Shown here: positions 48,463 through 57,680 of the stretch, one piece after another
Position numbering within the stretch: the stretch's first letter is position 1
How the letters are laid out: every line of letters starts with the position of its first letter
From: Nevskia soli DSM 19509
GTDB lineage: Bacteria > Pseudomonadota > Gammaproteobacteria > Nevskiales > Nevskiaceae
Reading direction: 5' to 3'
Assembly: GCF_000711955.1 (NCBI RefSeq)
Contig: NZ_KL543998.1
Span: forward strand, 175,054-239,053
Length of the DNA stretch: 64,000 nucleotides
Translations under genes and position numbers: made by a program
Notes under the pieces: generated by a model
Told to the model about the DNA's origin: nothing
What the model saw: the letters and a program-made list of their open reading frames with translations, nothing else
Databases searched by the model: none

Positions 48463-50379
48463 TCAGCTGGACGGGAACACGAACATGTCCATCAAGTCGC
48501 CAATCGCAGGCTGGTTGCCCGGCACGTAGGCGTTGGGCCCCGCGGTCGGATTCGGCAGGTTGTCGCGGCTGATGGTGGAGATGGGTTCACCCAGCTTCCA
48601 GTTGGCCTCGACGAATTTGTCGAAAGAGACGTGATCGCCGTAGGTGTGGACGACGCGGCCGCCGGTGGAGTACTTCGACACCACGATCAGCGGGATGCGG
48701 GTGCCGTCGCCGAAGAAGTCGATCGGCTGCACATAACCGGAGTCGTAGTAGCCGCCGCCCTCGTCGAAGGTGACCATCACTGCGGTGTTGGCCCACAGCG
48801 TGGGGTTGGCCTTGACCATGTCGATGATCTTCTTGCTGAAGCCTTCGAACAGATCCAGCTTGGACGAGGCCGGGTGACCGTCGAGCAGGCCGTCCGGCTT
48901 GACGATCGACACCGCCGGCAGGTCGCTGTTGTTGATGTCCGCGTAGAGGTCGCCGATGTCCTGGTTCTTGGCGCGCAATTCCGGGTTGGTCATGACCTGC
49001 GTGGAGTACAGGAAGGGATCGCAGATGTTGCAGAAGGTGCCGGCTTCGCCGTCTTCCGCACCGCCGTCAAAACCTTCGCCGTAGTACTTCCAGCTGACGC
49101 TGTGCTTTTCCAGCAGGGTGGCCAGGTTCGGCTGGGTGCTCGGCGGGATGGTGTACGTGGTGGCGCCGAGGGGCGCCGCTGCACCGGTGCCGAGGTAGCC
49201 GGGGTTGTAATTGTTGACCAGGTAGTACTGGTTGGACACGCAGTTTCCGCCATTGAAGACCTTGTACGGCAGGGCCTTCAGGTAGTTGAGCACCGCGCTT
49301 ACACCCGGCTTGGTGGCATCGGCGCAGTCGACGTAGGAGCCGCCGCTGTAGCCGTCCTGGGTGTAATAGTTGTTGGTGCCCGCCTGCGCATCCGGATTCT
49401 CGATCTGGGCGGCCGGCGGAGTGCCGGGGGTGCCGTCCGGATTGGCGTAGTAGATGAGGCTGCCGTAGCCCAGCATGATGTGGTTGGCACCGGTGCCGCC
49501 CATGATCGACTGGTGGAAGTTGTCGCTGATGGTGTAGTCGTCTGCCAGGGACTTGAAATACGGCGCATCACCCTTGGCGACGTTGAGGAACTGCATCGAG
49601 GTGGAACCCTCGCCCGTGCTCTGGTCGGTGAAGCCGGCCGGCTGCGCCGCGCCGTTGCTGCCGGCGCCGATGGTGACTTCGACCCAGGGGAACAGATCAT
49701 TCTGGCAACCGCTCGGATTCTGCGTGGTGCTGGCGGTGATGCTGCAATCCAGCTGCTGCCACATCTGGAAGAAGCGGTGCACCGGGCTGCTGGCGTAGTC
49801 GTCGTAGCTCAGCGGGCCGTTCATGTCCACCGGCGCATTGGGCAGCGTGGTGGCGTTGGTGAAGCGCGTGTCGACCGAGTTGGTCTTGAGGCCGGTGCCG
49901 CCGTTGGCCAGTTCGCCATAGGCGGTGCTGGGCAGGGCCGGCTCGACCGTAGCAGCCTGCGTGCCGGACGCGAAGTGCGGATTGGTCGGCGCGCCGCCGG
50001 TCATCATCGGCGGCAGCGTCGCGTAAGCGGTTTTGCCGGTGGTCGGGCTGATGGAGTACGCGCCATTGGCGGTGGCCTGGAACTGCTTGGCCAGCGCGAC
50101 GTTTGTCCCCGGGGTACCGTCGGCGTTGACGATGCCCTTGGACAGGAGGTTGGAAACCGTCTGCCCGGCGGTGTGCGGCGTATAGGTGGCGAAGACGTGA
50201 TCGAAGGTGCGGTTCTCGCCGATGATCAGGATGACGTGCTGGATCGGCGTGGCGGCAACGCCGGCGCCGCCGGTGCCGTTGTTGTCGTTGGAGCATGAGG
50301 CCGCGAATGCGCTGGCGATGGCCAACGCCGCGGCACCGGCAAAAGTGCGCAGCTTGAACTGGGGGGATAACCGGATCAC
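48463..50379 (-). CDS. Secreted phosphoesterase (phospholipase C/acid phosphatase family), lipoprotein-like
   Basis: Protein of 638 residues from GTG 50379, preceded by GGGAG. The leader ends AASC, a probable lipobox. The catalytic block IQHVILIIGENRTFDHVFAT is the N-terminal signature of the PF04185 phosphoesterase family, with the metal-binding end TFDEGGGYYDSGYVQP and later HVSFDKFVEANW. It cleaves phosphate esters (phospholipid or other) outside the cytoplasm; the substrate is unknown. Confidence 0.85.
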   Translation of the reverse strand: MIRLSPQFKLRTFAGAAALAIASAFAASCSNDNNGTGGAGVAATPIQHVILIIGENRTFDHVFATYTPHTAGQTVSNLLSKGIVNADGTPGTNVALAKQFQATANGAYSISPTTGKTAYATLPPMMTGGAPTNPHFASGTQAATVEPALPSTAYGELANGGTGLKTNSVDTRFTNATTLPNAPVDMNGPLSYDDYASSPVHRFFQMWQQLDCSITASTTQNPSGCQNDLFPWVEVTIGAGSNGAAQPAGFTDQSTGEGSTSMQFLNVAKGDAPYFKSLADDYTISDNFHQSIMGGTGANHIMLGYGSLIYYANPDGTPGTPPAAQIENPDAQAGTNNYYTQDGYSGGSYVDCADATKPGVSAVLNYLKALPYKVFNGGNCVSNQYYLVNNYNPGYLGTGAAAPLGATTYTIPPSTQPNLATLLEKHSVSWKYYGEGFDGGAEDGEAGTFCNICDPFLYSTQVMTNPELRAKNQDIGDLYADINNSDLPAVSIVKPDGLLDGHPASSKLDLFEGFSKKIIDMVKANPTLWANTAVMVTFDEGGGYYDSGYVQPIDFFGDGTRIPLIVVSKYSTGGRVVHTYGDHVSFDKFVEANWKLGEPISTISRDNLPNPTAGPNAYVPGNQPAIGDLMDMFVFPSS

Positions 50380-50481
50380 GTGACACTCCCTGTGTGTGTG
50401 ATGGGGGACCCGAAGTGTGCCCAGAGAAAATGACGCGAAGGTTTCGTTTCCGTGAAACCTCAATCCAGACAGTACCTTGCG

Positions 50482-52152
50482 TTACTCCTTTGTAAGGATG
50501 TCGTAAGGTCGCATCATTTCGTTGTCCTCGTGTTCGAGCAGGTGGCAATGCCACACATAGCGGCCGGGATAGCCCTCGAAGCGCACGATGATGCGGGTCA
50601 CCATGCCCGGATCGGTGCGTACCGTGTCCTTCCAGCCCGCTTCCTGCGGCGGCGGCGGCACGGCCGGACCGGTGTAGCGCAGGGTCTTGCTGGCGTTGTA
50701 GGCGAACACATCGAATGGACGGCGGTCGAGAATCTGGAAACGCACCAGGTGCAGATGGATCGGGTGGGCGTCGCCGGTAAGGTTGAGCAGGCTCCAGATT
50801 TCCACCGTGTCGAGCGTCGGCGTTTCGGTGACCGGCCGATCCCAGTGCGTGCCGTTGAGCAGCACCATGGTGGAGTTGCCGGCGTAGTCGTCGCGCTCGC
50901 CCAGAGTCAGCAGGCGCGTCTTCACCGCCTCGGCTTCGGCGATGCGCGGCACGGGGCGCAGCTTCTGCGGCAGCGCGGCGCGGTCCTTGCCGCCGCCCTT
51001 GCGCACGCGGAACTGCATCACTTCCTGCGACTCCTGCTGCAGCACGATCTGTTCACCGGCATGCGCCGAGAAATCGATGACGAGGTCGGCGCGCTCGGCC
51101 GGAAACAGCGTCACGTCCTTCAGCGTCACCGGCTGCGGCAGCAGACCGCCGTCGCTGCCGATCTGCTGGAAGTCCTGACCGTTGGACAGGGTCAGGTGGA
51201 AGGAGCGCCCGTTGGCGGCATTGAGCAGGCGCAAGCGATAGCGGCGCGGCTCCACTTCCAGATAAGGAAACAGCTTGCCGTTGCAGACGATGGCGTTGCT
51301 GTAGAACTCGGGCACCCAAGGCGCGCGCGCATCGCCGGAGGTGAGATAGTAAAGTTGGCCGTCGCGATCGAGCCGGCGGTCGTAGATCACCAGCGGGATG
51401 TCGCACTCGCCGCGCGGCAGATCCAGCGCATCCTCCGCCTCGTCGCGCACGATGAAGAAGCCGAACAGGCCGGCGAACATGTTGAGGCGGGTGATGCCCA
51501 TGGCATGATCGTGGTACCACAGCGTGGCCGCATCCTGCTGGTTGGGATAGTGGAAAGTGGCGGACTTGCCGGAGGTCCACCAGCGCTCGGGATAGCCGTC
51601 ACCCTGCGGCGGCACCTTGGCGCCGTGCACGTGGGCGATGGTGCGCACCTCGGGCTTGTTGGCCTCGGCGCCGTGAACGTTGAAGTCCACCGGCAGCAGG
51701 TGCTTGCGCGGCAGGGCGTTGACCCACTCCACCAGCAGGCCCTGGCCGCTCCGGGTTTCGATGGTCGGGCCGGGAACGCTGCCGGCATAGCCCCACTGGC
51801 GCGTTGGCTTGAGATCGCGATGCAATTGCGCCAGGCATTCACGCATTTCGACGCGGTAGTAAGGCAGCGCCAGCCCTGAGTCTTCGGGGCTGGGCCGCGT
51901 TCCGGCGCTGCGCAGGACCGGCGGGATCGGCAGGAGATCGACGAAGCGCGCCAGGGTCAGGGGGTTGAGCGGCGGCCCGGAGGGCAGCACCTGGTTGCGG
52001 AACGCGACCTTGCGCAGCGCGGCGCCGCCGCAGAGCGGCAACTGCGGCAAGGGCTCGGCTTCGAATGCCGGCGGGCTGACCGCCAGCGCGGCGGTGGCAA
52101 GACCGCCGCGCAGCAGGAAATCCCTGCGATTGATAGGCACCAGAACGTCCAT
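50482..52152 (-). CDS. Multicopper oxidase (CotA/bilirubin-oxidase-like), Tat-exported
   Basis: Blue copper oxidase of 556 residues. The N-terminus MDVLVPINRRDFLLRGGLAT is a Tat signal (RRDFL). All four copper-binding blocks are present: HVHGAKVP, LWYHDHAMG, HPIHLHLVRF and YVWHCHLLEHEDNEM; the last supplies the type-1 Cys, His and Met. The pattern is closest to CotA laccase and bilirubin oxidases. It oxidises phenols, metals or pigments with O2. ATG 52152 has no strong ribosome-binding site. It is divergent from pyruvate carboxylase across 210 bases. Confidence 0.9.
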   Translation of the reverse strand: MDVLVPINRRDFLLRGGLATAALAVSPPAFEAEPLPQLPLCGGAALRKVAFRNQVLPSGPPLNPLTLARFVDLLPIPPVLRSAGTRPSPEDSGLALPYYRVEMRECLAQLHRDLKPTRQWGYAGSVPGPTIETRSGQGLLVEWVNALPRKHLLPVDFNVHGAEANKPEVRTIAHVHGAKVPPQGDGYPERWWTSGKSATFHYPNQQDAATLWYHDHAMGITRLNMFAGLFGFFIVRDEAEDALDLPRGECDIPLVIYDRRLDRDGQLYYLTSGDARAPWVPEFYSNAIVCNGKLFPYLEVEPRRYRLRLLNAANGRSFHLTLSNGQDFQQIGSDGGLLPQPVTLKDVTLFPAERADLVIDFSAHAGEQIVLQQESQEVMQFRVRKGGGKDRAALPQKLRPVPRIAEAEAVKTRLLTLGERDDYAGNSTMVLLNGTHWDRPVTETPTLDTVEIWSLLNLTGDAHPIHLHLVRFQILDRRPFDVFAYNASKTLRYTGPAVPPPPQEAGWKDTVRTDPGMVTRIIVRFEGYPGRYVWHCHLLEHEDNEMMRPYDILTKE

Positions 52153-52362
52153 GTCTGAGTTGGAAAATCCGCACCGGATGGGGCGCGGCGAACCGGAATG
52201 AGGCGTGGATCCCGGCCGGTGTGGCAAAGATAGGCACGGCACATGAATCCTTTGTTTCAGGACAATATTTCTTACCCTGAAGGCAGTACGCCGGCGTAGG
52301 GTTGAAGCAGCGACACAATTCGGTAATCTGGACCGGCAACCCCTCTTTTCCAGGAACTCGCA

Positions 52363-55300
52363 ATGTCCTCCGCGAACGAATCCGGCCACCGGATCCGCAA
52401 GCTGCTTGTCGCCAATCGCGGTGAAATTTCCATCCGCGTCATGCGGGCCGCGGCGGAAATGGGAATTCGCACCGTTTCGATCTACGCCCACGAGGACCGC
52501 TTCGCCCTGCACCGTTTCAAGGCGGACGAGAGCTACCTGGTGGGCGCCGGCGCCAAGCCGATCGCCGCCTACCTGGACATCGCCGACATCATCCGCACCG
52601 CCAAGGATGCGCAGGTCGACGCCATCCATCCGGGCTACGGCTTCCTGTCCGAGAACCCGGCCTTCGCCGAAGCCTGCGCCGCGGCCGGCATCCTGTTCAT
52701 CGGTCCGCAGCCGCTGGTATTGAAGACGCTCGGCGACAAGGTAGCCGCGCGCAAGGCGGCGGAACTGGCCCAAGTGCCGGTGCTGCCGGCCTCGCGTGCC
52801 CTGCCCCACGAGCTGGACGCGTGCAAGCCGATCGTCGCCGCGGTCGGCTATCCGGTGATGATGAAGGCCAGCTGGGGCGGCGGCGGCCGCGGCATGCGCG
52901 TGATCGAGTCCGAGGCGGAGCTGGGGCCGCAGATGGAATCGGCGCGGCGCGAAGCCAAGGCCGCTTTCGGCAACGACGAGGTCTACGTCGAGAAGTTGGT
53001 GCGGCGCGCGCGCCATGTCGAGGTGCAGGTGCTCGGCGACAGCCACGGCAACCTGATCCACCTGTTCGAGCGCGACTGCTCGGTGCAGCGGCGCAACCAG
53101 AAGGTGGTGGAGCGCGCGCCGGCGCCGTACCTGAAACAGGATCAGCGCCAGGAGTTGTGCGACGCCGCGCTGCGGCTGTGCCGGCAGGTGAATTACTCCC
53201 ACGCCGGCACCGTCGAGTTCCTGATGGATGCCGACACCGGCCACTTCTACTTCATCGAGGTCAACCCGCGCATCCAGGTGGAACACACGGTCACCGAGGA
53301 GGTGACCGGCGTGGATATCGTCAAGGCGCAGATCCGCGTTTCCGAGGGCGCGCGCATCGGCGATCCCGATTCCAAGCTGCCGACGCAGGACCAGGTCAAG
53401 CTGGACGGGCATGCGCTGCAATGCCGCGTCACCACCGAGGATCCGGAGAACGGTTTCACTCCGGACCATGGCCGTCTGCTGGCCTACCGCAGCCCGGCCG
53501 GCTTCGGCATCCGCCTCGACGGCGGCACTGCCTATTCCGGCGCCGTGATCACACCGTTCTACGATTCCATGCTGGTCAAGGTGACCGCCTGGGCGCCGAC
53601 GGTGGACGAGGCGATCCTGCGCATGGATCGCGCCCTGCGCGAGTTCCGCATCCGCGGCCTGTCCACCAATCTGCAATTCCTGGAAAAGGTCATCGGCCAT
53701 CCGCAGTTCCGCTCCGGCGAGTGCATCACCCGCTTCATCGACAACACGCCGGAGCTGTTCGTGTTCGCGCCGCGGCGCGACCGCGCCACGCGCGTGCTGC
53801 GCTTCATCGGCGACGTCATCGTCAACGGCAATCCGGAGATGAAGGGCCGCAAGGCGCCGGCGCTGCCGCTGGCCGCGCCGATCAAGCCGAAAATCGACCT
53901 GGGCCAGCCGGTGCCGCGCGGCCTGCGCGACCTGCTCAAGGAGAAGGGCCCGGACGGCTTCGCCAAATGGATGAAGGAGCAGCAGCGGGTGCTGCTCACC
54001 GACACCACCATGCGCGACGCGCACCAGTCGCTGTTTGCCACGCGCATGCGCAGCAAGGACATCGTCGCCATCGCGCCGTATTACGCGCGCATGCTGCCGA
54101 ACCTGCTGTCGCTGGAATGCTGGGGCGGCGCCACCTTCGACGTGGCCCTGCGCTTCCTCAAGGAGGATCCGTTCCAGCGCCTGGCGGACCTGCGCGAGGC
54201 GGTGCCCAATATTCCGCTGCAGATGCTGCTGCGCTCGGCCAACGCGGTGGGCTACACCAACTACGCCGACAACGTGGTCAAGTACTTCGTGCAGCAGGCG
54301 GCGCAGGCCGGCGTCGATATCTTCCGCATCTTCGACTGCCTCAATGCGGTGGAGAACATGCGCCTGCCGATCGATGCGGTGCGCGAGGCCGGCGGCCTGG
54401 CGGAGGCGGCGATCTGCTACACCGGCGACCTGTTCGATAGCAGCCGGCCCAAGTACAACCTGAAGTACTACATCGACCTGGCCAAGGTGCTGGAGAAGGC
54501 CGGCGCCCAGGTGCTGAGCATCAAGGACATGTCCGGCGTGTGCCGCCCGCGCGCGGCGCGCGAGCTGGTACGGGCGCTGAAGCAGGAAGTCGGCCTGCCG
54601 TTGCACTTCCATACGCACGATACCAGCGGCATCGCCGCGGCCAGCGTGCTGGCCGCCATCGAGGCCGGCTGCGACGCGGTGGACGGCGCGCTCGACTCGA
54701 TGAGCGGGCTCACCTCGCAGCCCAATCTCGGCAGCATCGCCAGCAGCCTCACCGGCAGCGAGCGCGACGCGGGCGTGGACCTGGAGGCGATGCAGCGGCT
54801 GTCCGATTACTGGGAGGGCGTGCGCCGTTTCTATTCGCCGTTCGAAGCCGACATCCGCTCCGGCACTTCCGATGTCTACCGCCACGAAATGCCGGGCGGC
54901 CAGTACACCAATCTGCGCGAGCAGGCCCGCTCGCTGGGACTGGAATCGCGCTGGCCCGAAGTGTCCCATGCTTACGCCGAGGTGAATCAGCTGTTCGGCG
55001 ACATCGTCAAGGTGACCCCGACCTCCAAGGTGGTCGGCGACATGGCCTTGTACATGGTGTCGAACGGGCTGACGGCGGCGGATGTGCGGGATCCGGACAA
55101 GGCCATCGACTTTCCCGAATCGGTGATCTCGCTGATGAGGGGGGAGCTCGGCTTCCCCGCCGACGGCTTCCCGGCCGCGCTGCAGAGCAAGGTGCTGAAG
55201 GGCAAGCCGCCGCTGAAGGGGCGTCCGGGCGAGTCGATCCCGCCGGTGGACCTCGCCGCGGCGAAGGCGGAAGCGGAGAAGGCTCTGGGCCTGCCGTTAT

Positions 55301-55833
55301 CCGATGCCGACCTTGCTTCCTATCTGATGTATCCGAAGGTCTTCAGGGAATTCGTCGAGCACCAGAAACTCTATGGCGATGTCAGCACCCTGCCCACACC
55401 GGTGTTCTTCTACGGCCTGCCGGAGCAGCAGGAAGAGATCAGCGTCGACATCGAGCCGGGCAAGACCCTGGTGATCCGGCTGCAGAGCCGCACCGATCTG
55501 GAAGATGAAGGCGTGTCCAAGCTGTTCTTCGAGCTCAACGGCCAGTCGCGCATGATCCGAGTGCCGCGCGCCGGTGCGGCGAAGTCCACCACGGAGCGCC
55601 CCAAGGCCGAGGACGGCAACGCCAACCAGATCGGCGCCCCAATGCCGGGCATGGTGGTGCGCGTGGCGGTGCAGAAGGGCCAGAGCGTGACCAAGGGTGA
55701 GCCGCTGATGGCGCTGGAGGCGATGAAGATGGAAACCGTCATCGCCGCCCCGCGCGACGCGGTGGTGAAGCAGATTCACACAGGGCCGGGGATCACGGTG
55801 AATGCGAAGGATTTGCTGATCGAGCTGGAGTGA
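52363..55833 (+). CDS. pyc: Pyruvate carboxylase (single chain)
   Basis: Anaplerotic enzyme making oxaloacetate from pyruvate, bicarbonate and ATP; 1156 residues, the expected full length. Domains in order: biotin carboxylase (residues 1-455; KLLVANRGEISIRVMRAAAE, GGGGRGMRV, HFYFIEVNPRIQVEHT), carboxyltransferase (about 540-815; LLTDTTMRDAHQSLFATRMR, HFHTHDTSG) and C-terminal biotinyl domain with LEAMKMET, biotin lysine about 1122. A fused enzyme is less common in gammaproteobacteria than the two-subunit forms. A cysQ gene converges on it. Confidence 0.95.
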   Translation: MSSANESGHRIRKLLVANRGEISIRVMRAAAEMGIRTVSIYAHEDRFALHRFKADESYLVGAGAKPIAAYLDIADIIRTAKDAQVDAIHPGYGFLSENPAFAEACAAAGILFIGPQPLVLKTLGDKVAARKAAELAQVPVLPASRALPHELDACKPIVAAVGYPVMMKASWGGGGRGMRVIESEAELGPQMESARREAKAAFGNDEVYVEKLVRRARHVEVQVLGDSHGNLIHLFERDCSVQRRNQKVVERAPAPYLKQDQRQELCDAALRLCRQVNYSHAGTVEFLMDADTGHFYFIEVNPRIQVEHTVTEEVTGVDIVKAQIRVSEGARIGDPDSKLPTQDQVKLDGHALQCRVTTEDPENGFTPDHGRLLAYRSPAGFGIRLDGGTAYSGAVITPFYDSMLVKVTAWAPTVDEAILRMDRALREFRIRGLSTNLQFLEKVIGHPQFRSGECITRFIDNTPELFVFAPRRDRATRVLRFIGDVIVNGNPEMKGRKAPALPLAAPIKPKIDLGQPVPRGLRDLLKEKGPDGFAKWMKEQQRVLLTDTTMRDAHQSLFATRMRSKDIVAIAPYYARMLPNLLSLECWGGATFDVALRFLKEDPFQRLADLREAVPNIPLQMLLRSANAVGYTNYADNVVKYFVQQAAQAGVDIFRIFDCLNAVENMRLPIDAVREAGGLAEAAICYTGDLFDSSRPKYNLKYYIDLAKVLEKAGAQVLSIKDMSGVCRPRAARELVRALKQEVGLPLHFHTHDTSGIAAASVLAAIEAGCDAVDGALDSMSGLTSQPNLGSIASSLTGSERDAGVDLEAMQRLSDYWEGVRRFYSPFEADIRSGTSDVYRHEMPGGQYTNLREQARSLGLESRWPEVSHAYAEVNQLFGDIVKVTPTSKVVGDMALYMVSNGLTAADVRDPDKAIDFPESVISLMRGELGFPADGFPAALQSKVLKGKPPLKGRPGESIPPVDLAAAKAEAEKALGLPLSDADLASYLMYPKVFREFVEHQKLYGDVSTLPTPVFFYGLPEQQEEISVDIEPGKTLVIRLQSRTDLEDEGVSKLFFELNGQSRMIRVPRAGAAKSTTERPKAEDGNANQIGAPMPGMVVRVAVQKGQSVTKGEPLMALEAMKMETVIAAPRDAVVKQIHTGPGITVNAKDLLIELE

Positions 55834-55846
55834 TCGGCACGGCCGG

Positions 55847-56650
55847 TCAGCGCGCCGCGAACGGATCCAGCGTGCCTGTCGCGACGAACCAGCCGTTGGC
55901 GAAGTCGCTGTCGGTGGGCTGGTTGCGCTTGCCATAGGCGAGCGGCCGGCCTTCCATGTCCAGCACCTTGCCGCCGGCGGCGCGCAGCACGGCATCGGCG
56001 GCGGCGGTATCCCATTCCATGGTCCGGGCCAGACGCGGGTAGAGGTCGGCTTCGCCGGCGGCGACGCGGCAGAACTTGAGCGAGGAGCCGGCGGAAACGA
56101 ACTCGGCAACCTTGAAGCGCTCGATGAAGGTCTTGGTTTCCTCGGTCAGGTGCGAACGACTGGCCTGGACCTTGATGCCGCCGGGCGGCACCGGGCGCAC
56201 ATGGATTTCGGTCCATGGTCCGCGCTTGCCGTCCTTCACCAGGGCGCGGCGGGCGCCCTGCCCCACGCCACCGGCGTAAAGTTCGCCGATCGCCGGCGCA
56301 TAGACCACGCCGAGTACCGGCACGCCGTCTTCGATCAGGGCGATATTGACGGTGAAGTCGCCGTTCCTGGACAGGAATTCCTTGGTGCCGTCGAGTGGAT
56401 CGACCAGGAAGAACGGCTTGCCGGCGGTCTGCGGGATGCGGCCGGCGGCGACGGACTCCTCCGCCACCACCGGGATCTGCGGCGCAAGGCTGCCCAGCTG
56501 TTCCAGGATGATGGATTCGGCCAGCGCATCGGCCACAGTGACCGGCGAGCCATCGCCCTTGAGCGTGGCCTCTTCCGGCTTCATCCGCTCGTACACGGGC
56601 AGGATCGCCGCTCCCGCTTGCAGCGCGATGCCAATCAACTGGTCGATCAT
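55847..56650 (-). CDS. cysQ: 3'(2'),5'-bisphosphate nucleotidase
   Basis: Inositol-monophosphatase-fold Mg2+ phosphatase of 267 residues. Motifs: VAEESVAAG (metal ligand Glu), PLDGTKEF (DPLDGTKE block) and MEWDTAAADAVLRAAGG, all typical of CysQ. It removes the 3'-phosphate of PAP, the by-product of PAPS reductase, and protects the sulfate-assimilation flux started by CysC and Sat at 24-26 kb. It converges on pyc. Confidence 0.92.
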   Translation of the reverse strand: MIDQLIGIALQAGAAILPVYERMKPEEATLKGDGSPVTVADALAESIILEQLGSLAPQIPVVAEESVAAGRIPQTAGKPFFLVDPLDGTKEFLSRNGDFTVNIALIEDGVPVLGVVYAPAIGELYAGGVGQGARRALVKDGKRGPWTEIHVRPVPPGGIKVQASRSHLTEETKTFIERFKVAEFVSAGSSLKFCRVAAGEADLYPRLARTMEWDTAAADAVLRAAGGKVLDMEGRPLAYGKRNQPTDSDFANGWFVATGTLDPFAAR

Positions 56651-56821
56651 TGATGCCGCCTTCCGGTGATGAGGCTGGAGTGTCCGCGAGTTGCGTGGCG
56701 CGCGGCATCACCCGACAGGACTATCCGCATCGCGCGGCGCGTAGTCCCGCAGGACGATGCCTGGATTCCGGCATGACGCACCATTGCCGCATCGGTTCAG
56801 GACGAGATGAGGTGTATGGCG

Positions 56822-57214
56822 ATGAAGATGAACCTGCTGCTGTGCCCGGTCAACGACCTCGCAGCGGCGATCGCGTTCTATCGCGATACGCTCGGCTGGC
56901 CGGTGAAATTCCGCGACGGCGACCGTTACTGTGCCATCGACGCCGGCGGCCTCACCTTGGGCCTGGCGGCGCAAGAGGAGCGCATCGTCGAGGAACCGGC
57001 GCCGGTCCTGCGGGTGGACGACATCGAGCAGAATCTGGCGGTGATGATTGCGGCGGGCGCCAGCATCGCCCGGCCGCTGGAACAGGGCCCGCACGAAGTT
57101 CGCGCGGTGTTGCGCGCCCCGGGCGGCGGCACGCTGGTGCTTTCGGCAAGCCGCCCCCCGGGAATCGGCAATCCTGAAAAACGGGCAAATGGAAGCCAGC
57201 CGGGCTTACCCTGA
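56822..57214 (+). CDS. VOC (glyoxalase/bleomycin resistance) family protein
   Basis: Small metallo-fold protein of 130 residues with two beta-alpha-beta-beta-beta modules (LLLCPVNDLAAAIAFYRDTL; PVLRVDDIEQNLAVMIAAGA). ATG 56822 was chosen because AGG lies nine bases upstream; ATGs at 56807 and 56816 are also possible. Substrate unknown: family members isomerise glyoxals, dioxygenate or bind drugs. It stands alone. Confidence 0.7.
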   Translation: MKMNLLLCPVNDLAAAIAFYRDTLGWPVKFRDGDRYCAIDAGGLTLGLAAQEERIVEEPAPVLRVDDIEQNLAVMIAAGASIARPLEQGPHEVRAVLRAPGGGTLVLSASRPPGIGNPEKRANGSQPGLP

Positions 57215-57278
57215 ACACTTCCGCTGGCCAAGCGGTGCCGGCTGGACTAAAGTTGCGGACCGGATTCACCGCGGACAT

Positions 57279-57382
57279 AAAAAAAGGCCACATCGGTAAG
57301 GATGTGGCCTGAAAGATCCCATAGGTGCGGGATCTGGAGGAGATGTTCGAAGCGGGATCCGTCTTGACCCACTCACTTCATG
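57279..57382 (-). ncRNA. Candidate sRNA with anti-Shine-Dalgarno motif
   Basis: Minus-strand transcript predicted from a sigma-70-like promoter (TTGTTG at 57412-57417, 17-base spacer, TTTAAT at 57389-57394) to an intrinsic terminator (stem 57286-57309 then seven T). It contains an unpaired CUCCUCC (57336-57342) between two hairpins, the second being GAUCCC/GGGAUC. No protein frame explains it. Such exposed C-rich anti-Shine-Dalgarno loops are typical of bacterial sRNAs that block translation. Confidence 0.5.
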
Positions 57383-57680
57383 GGGTGTATTAAACACCGC
57401 TTGCTGCGTTGCAACAATTGATTTTTTCTACCATCAGAGATTAGAAAAACTAAATTGTCGCCGAAGGCCTGCCTTTCGTGAGGCTTCGCTGCTGCAATCC
57501 CTGGCGGCCGGCATGCTGGCGCGGCACCTGCCGGACTGGCCGGGGCGAGTGAGCACAAAAATAAAATAAATATTAAAAATCAATAGCTCGTGAAATTTAT
57601 TTAAGGCAAGGCCGCATCATCGGCCACCCGATTTCACGGCAATGATGCCGTAAACCCCTCCTTGCGAGGGTACGGTTGCC

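Noticed and set aside
50482..54969. A 1495-codon minus-strand frame extending the multicopper oxidase through pyc
   Set aside because: Only its last 556 codons (from 52152) are protein-like; the rest is antisense to pyruvate carboxylase.
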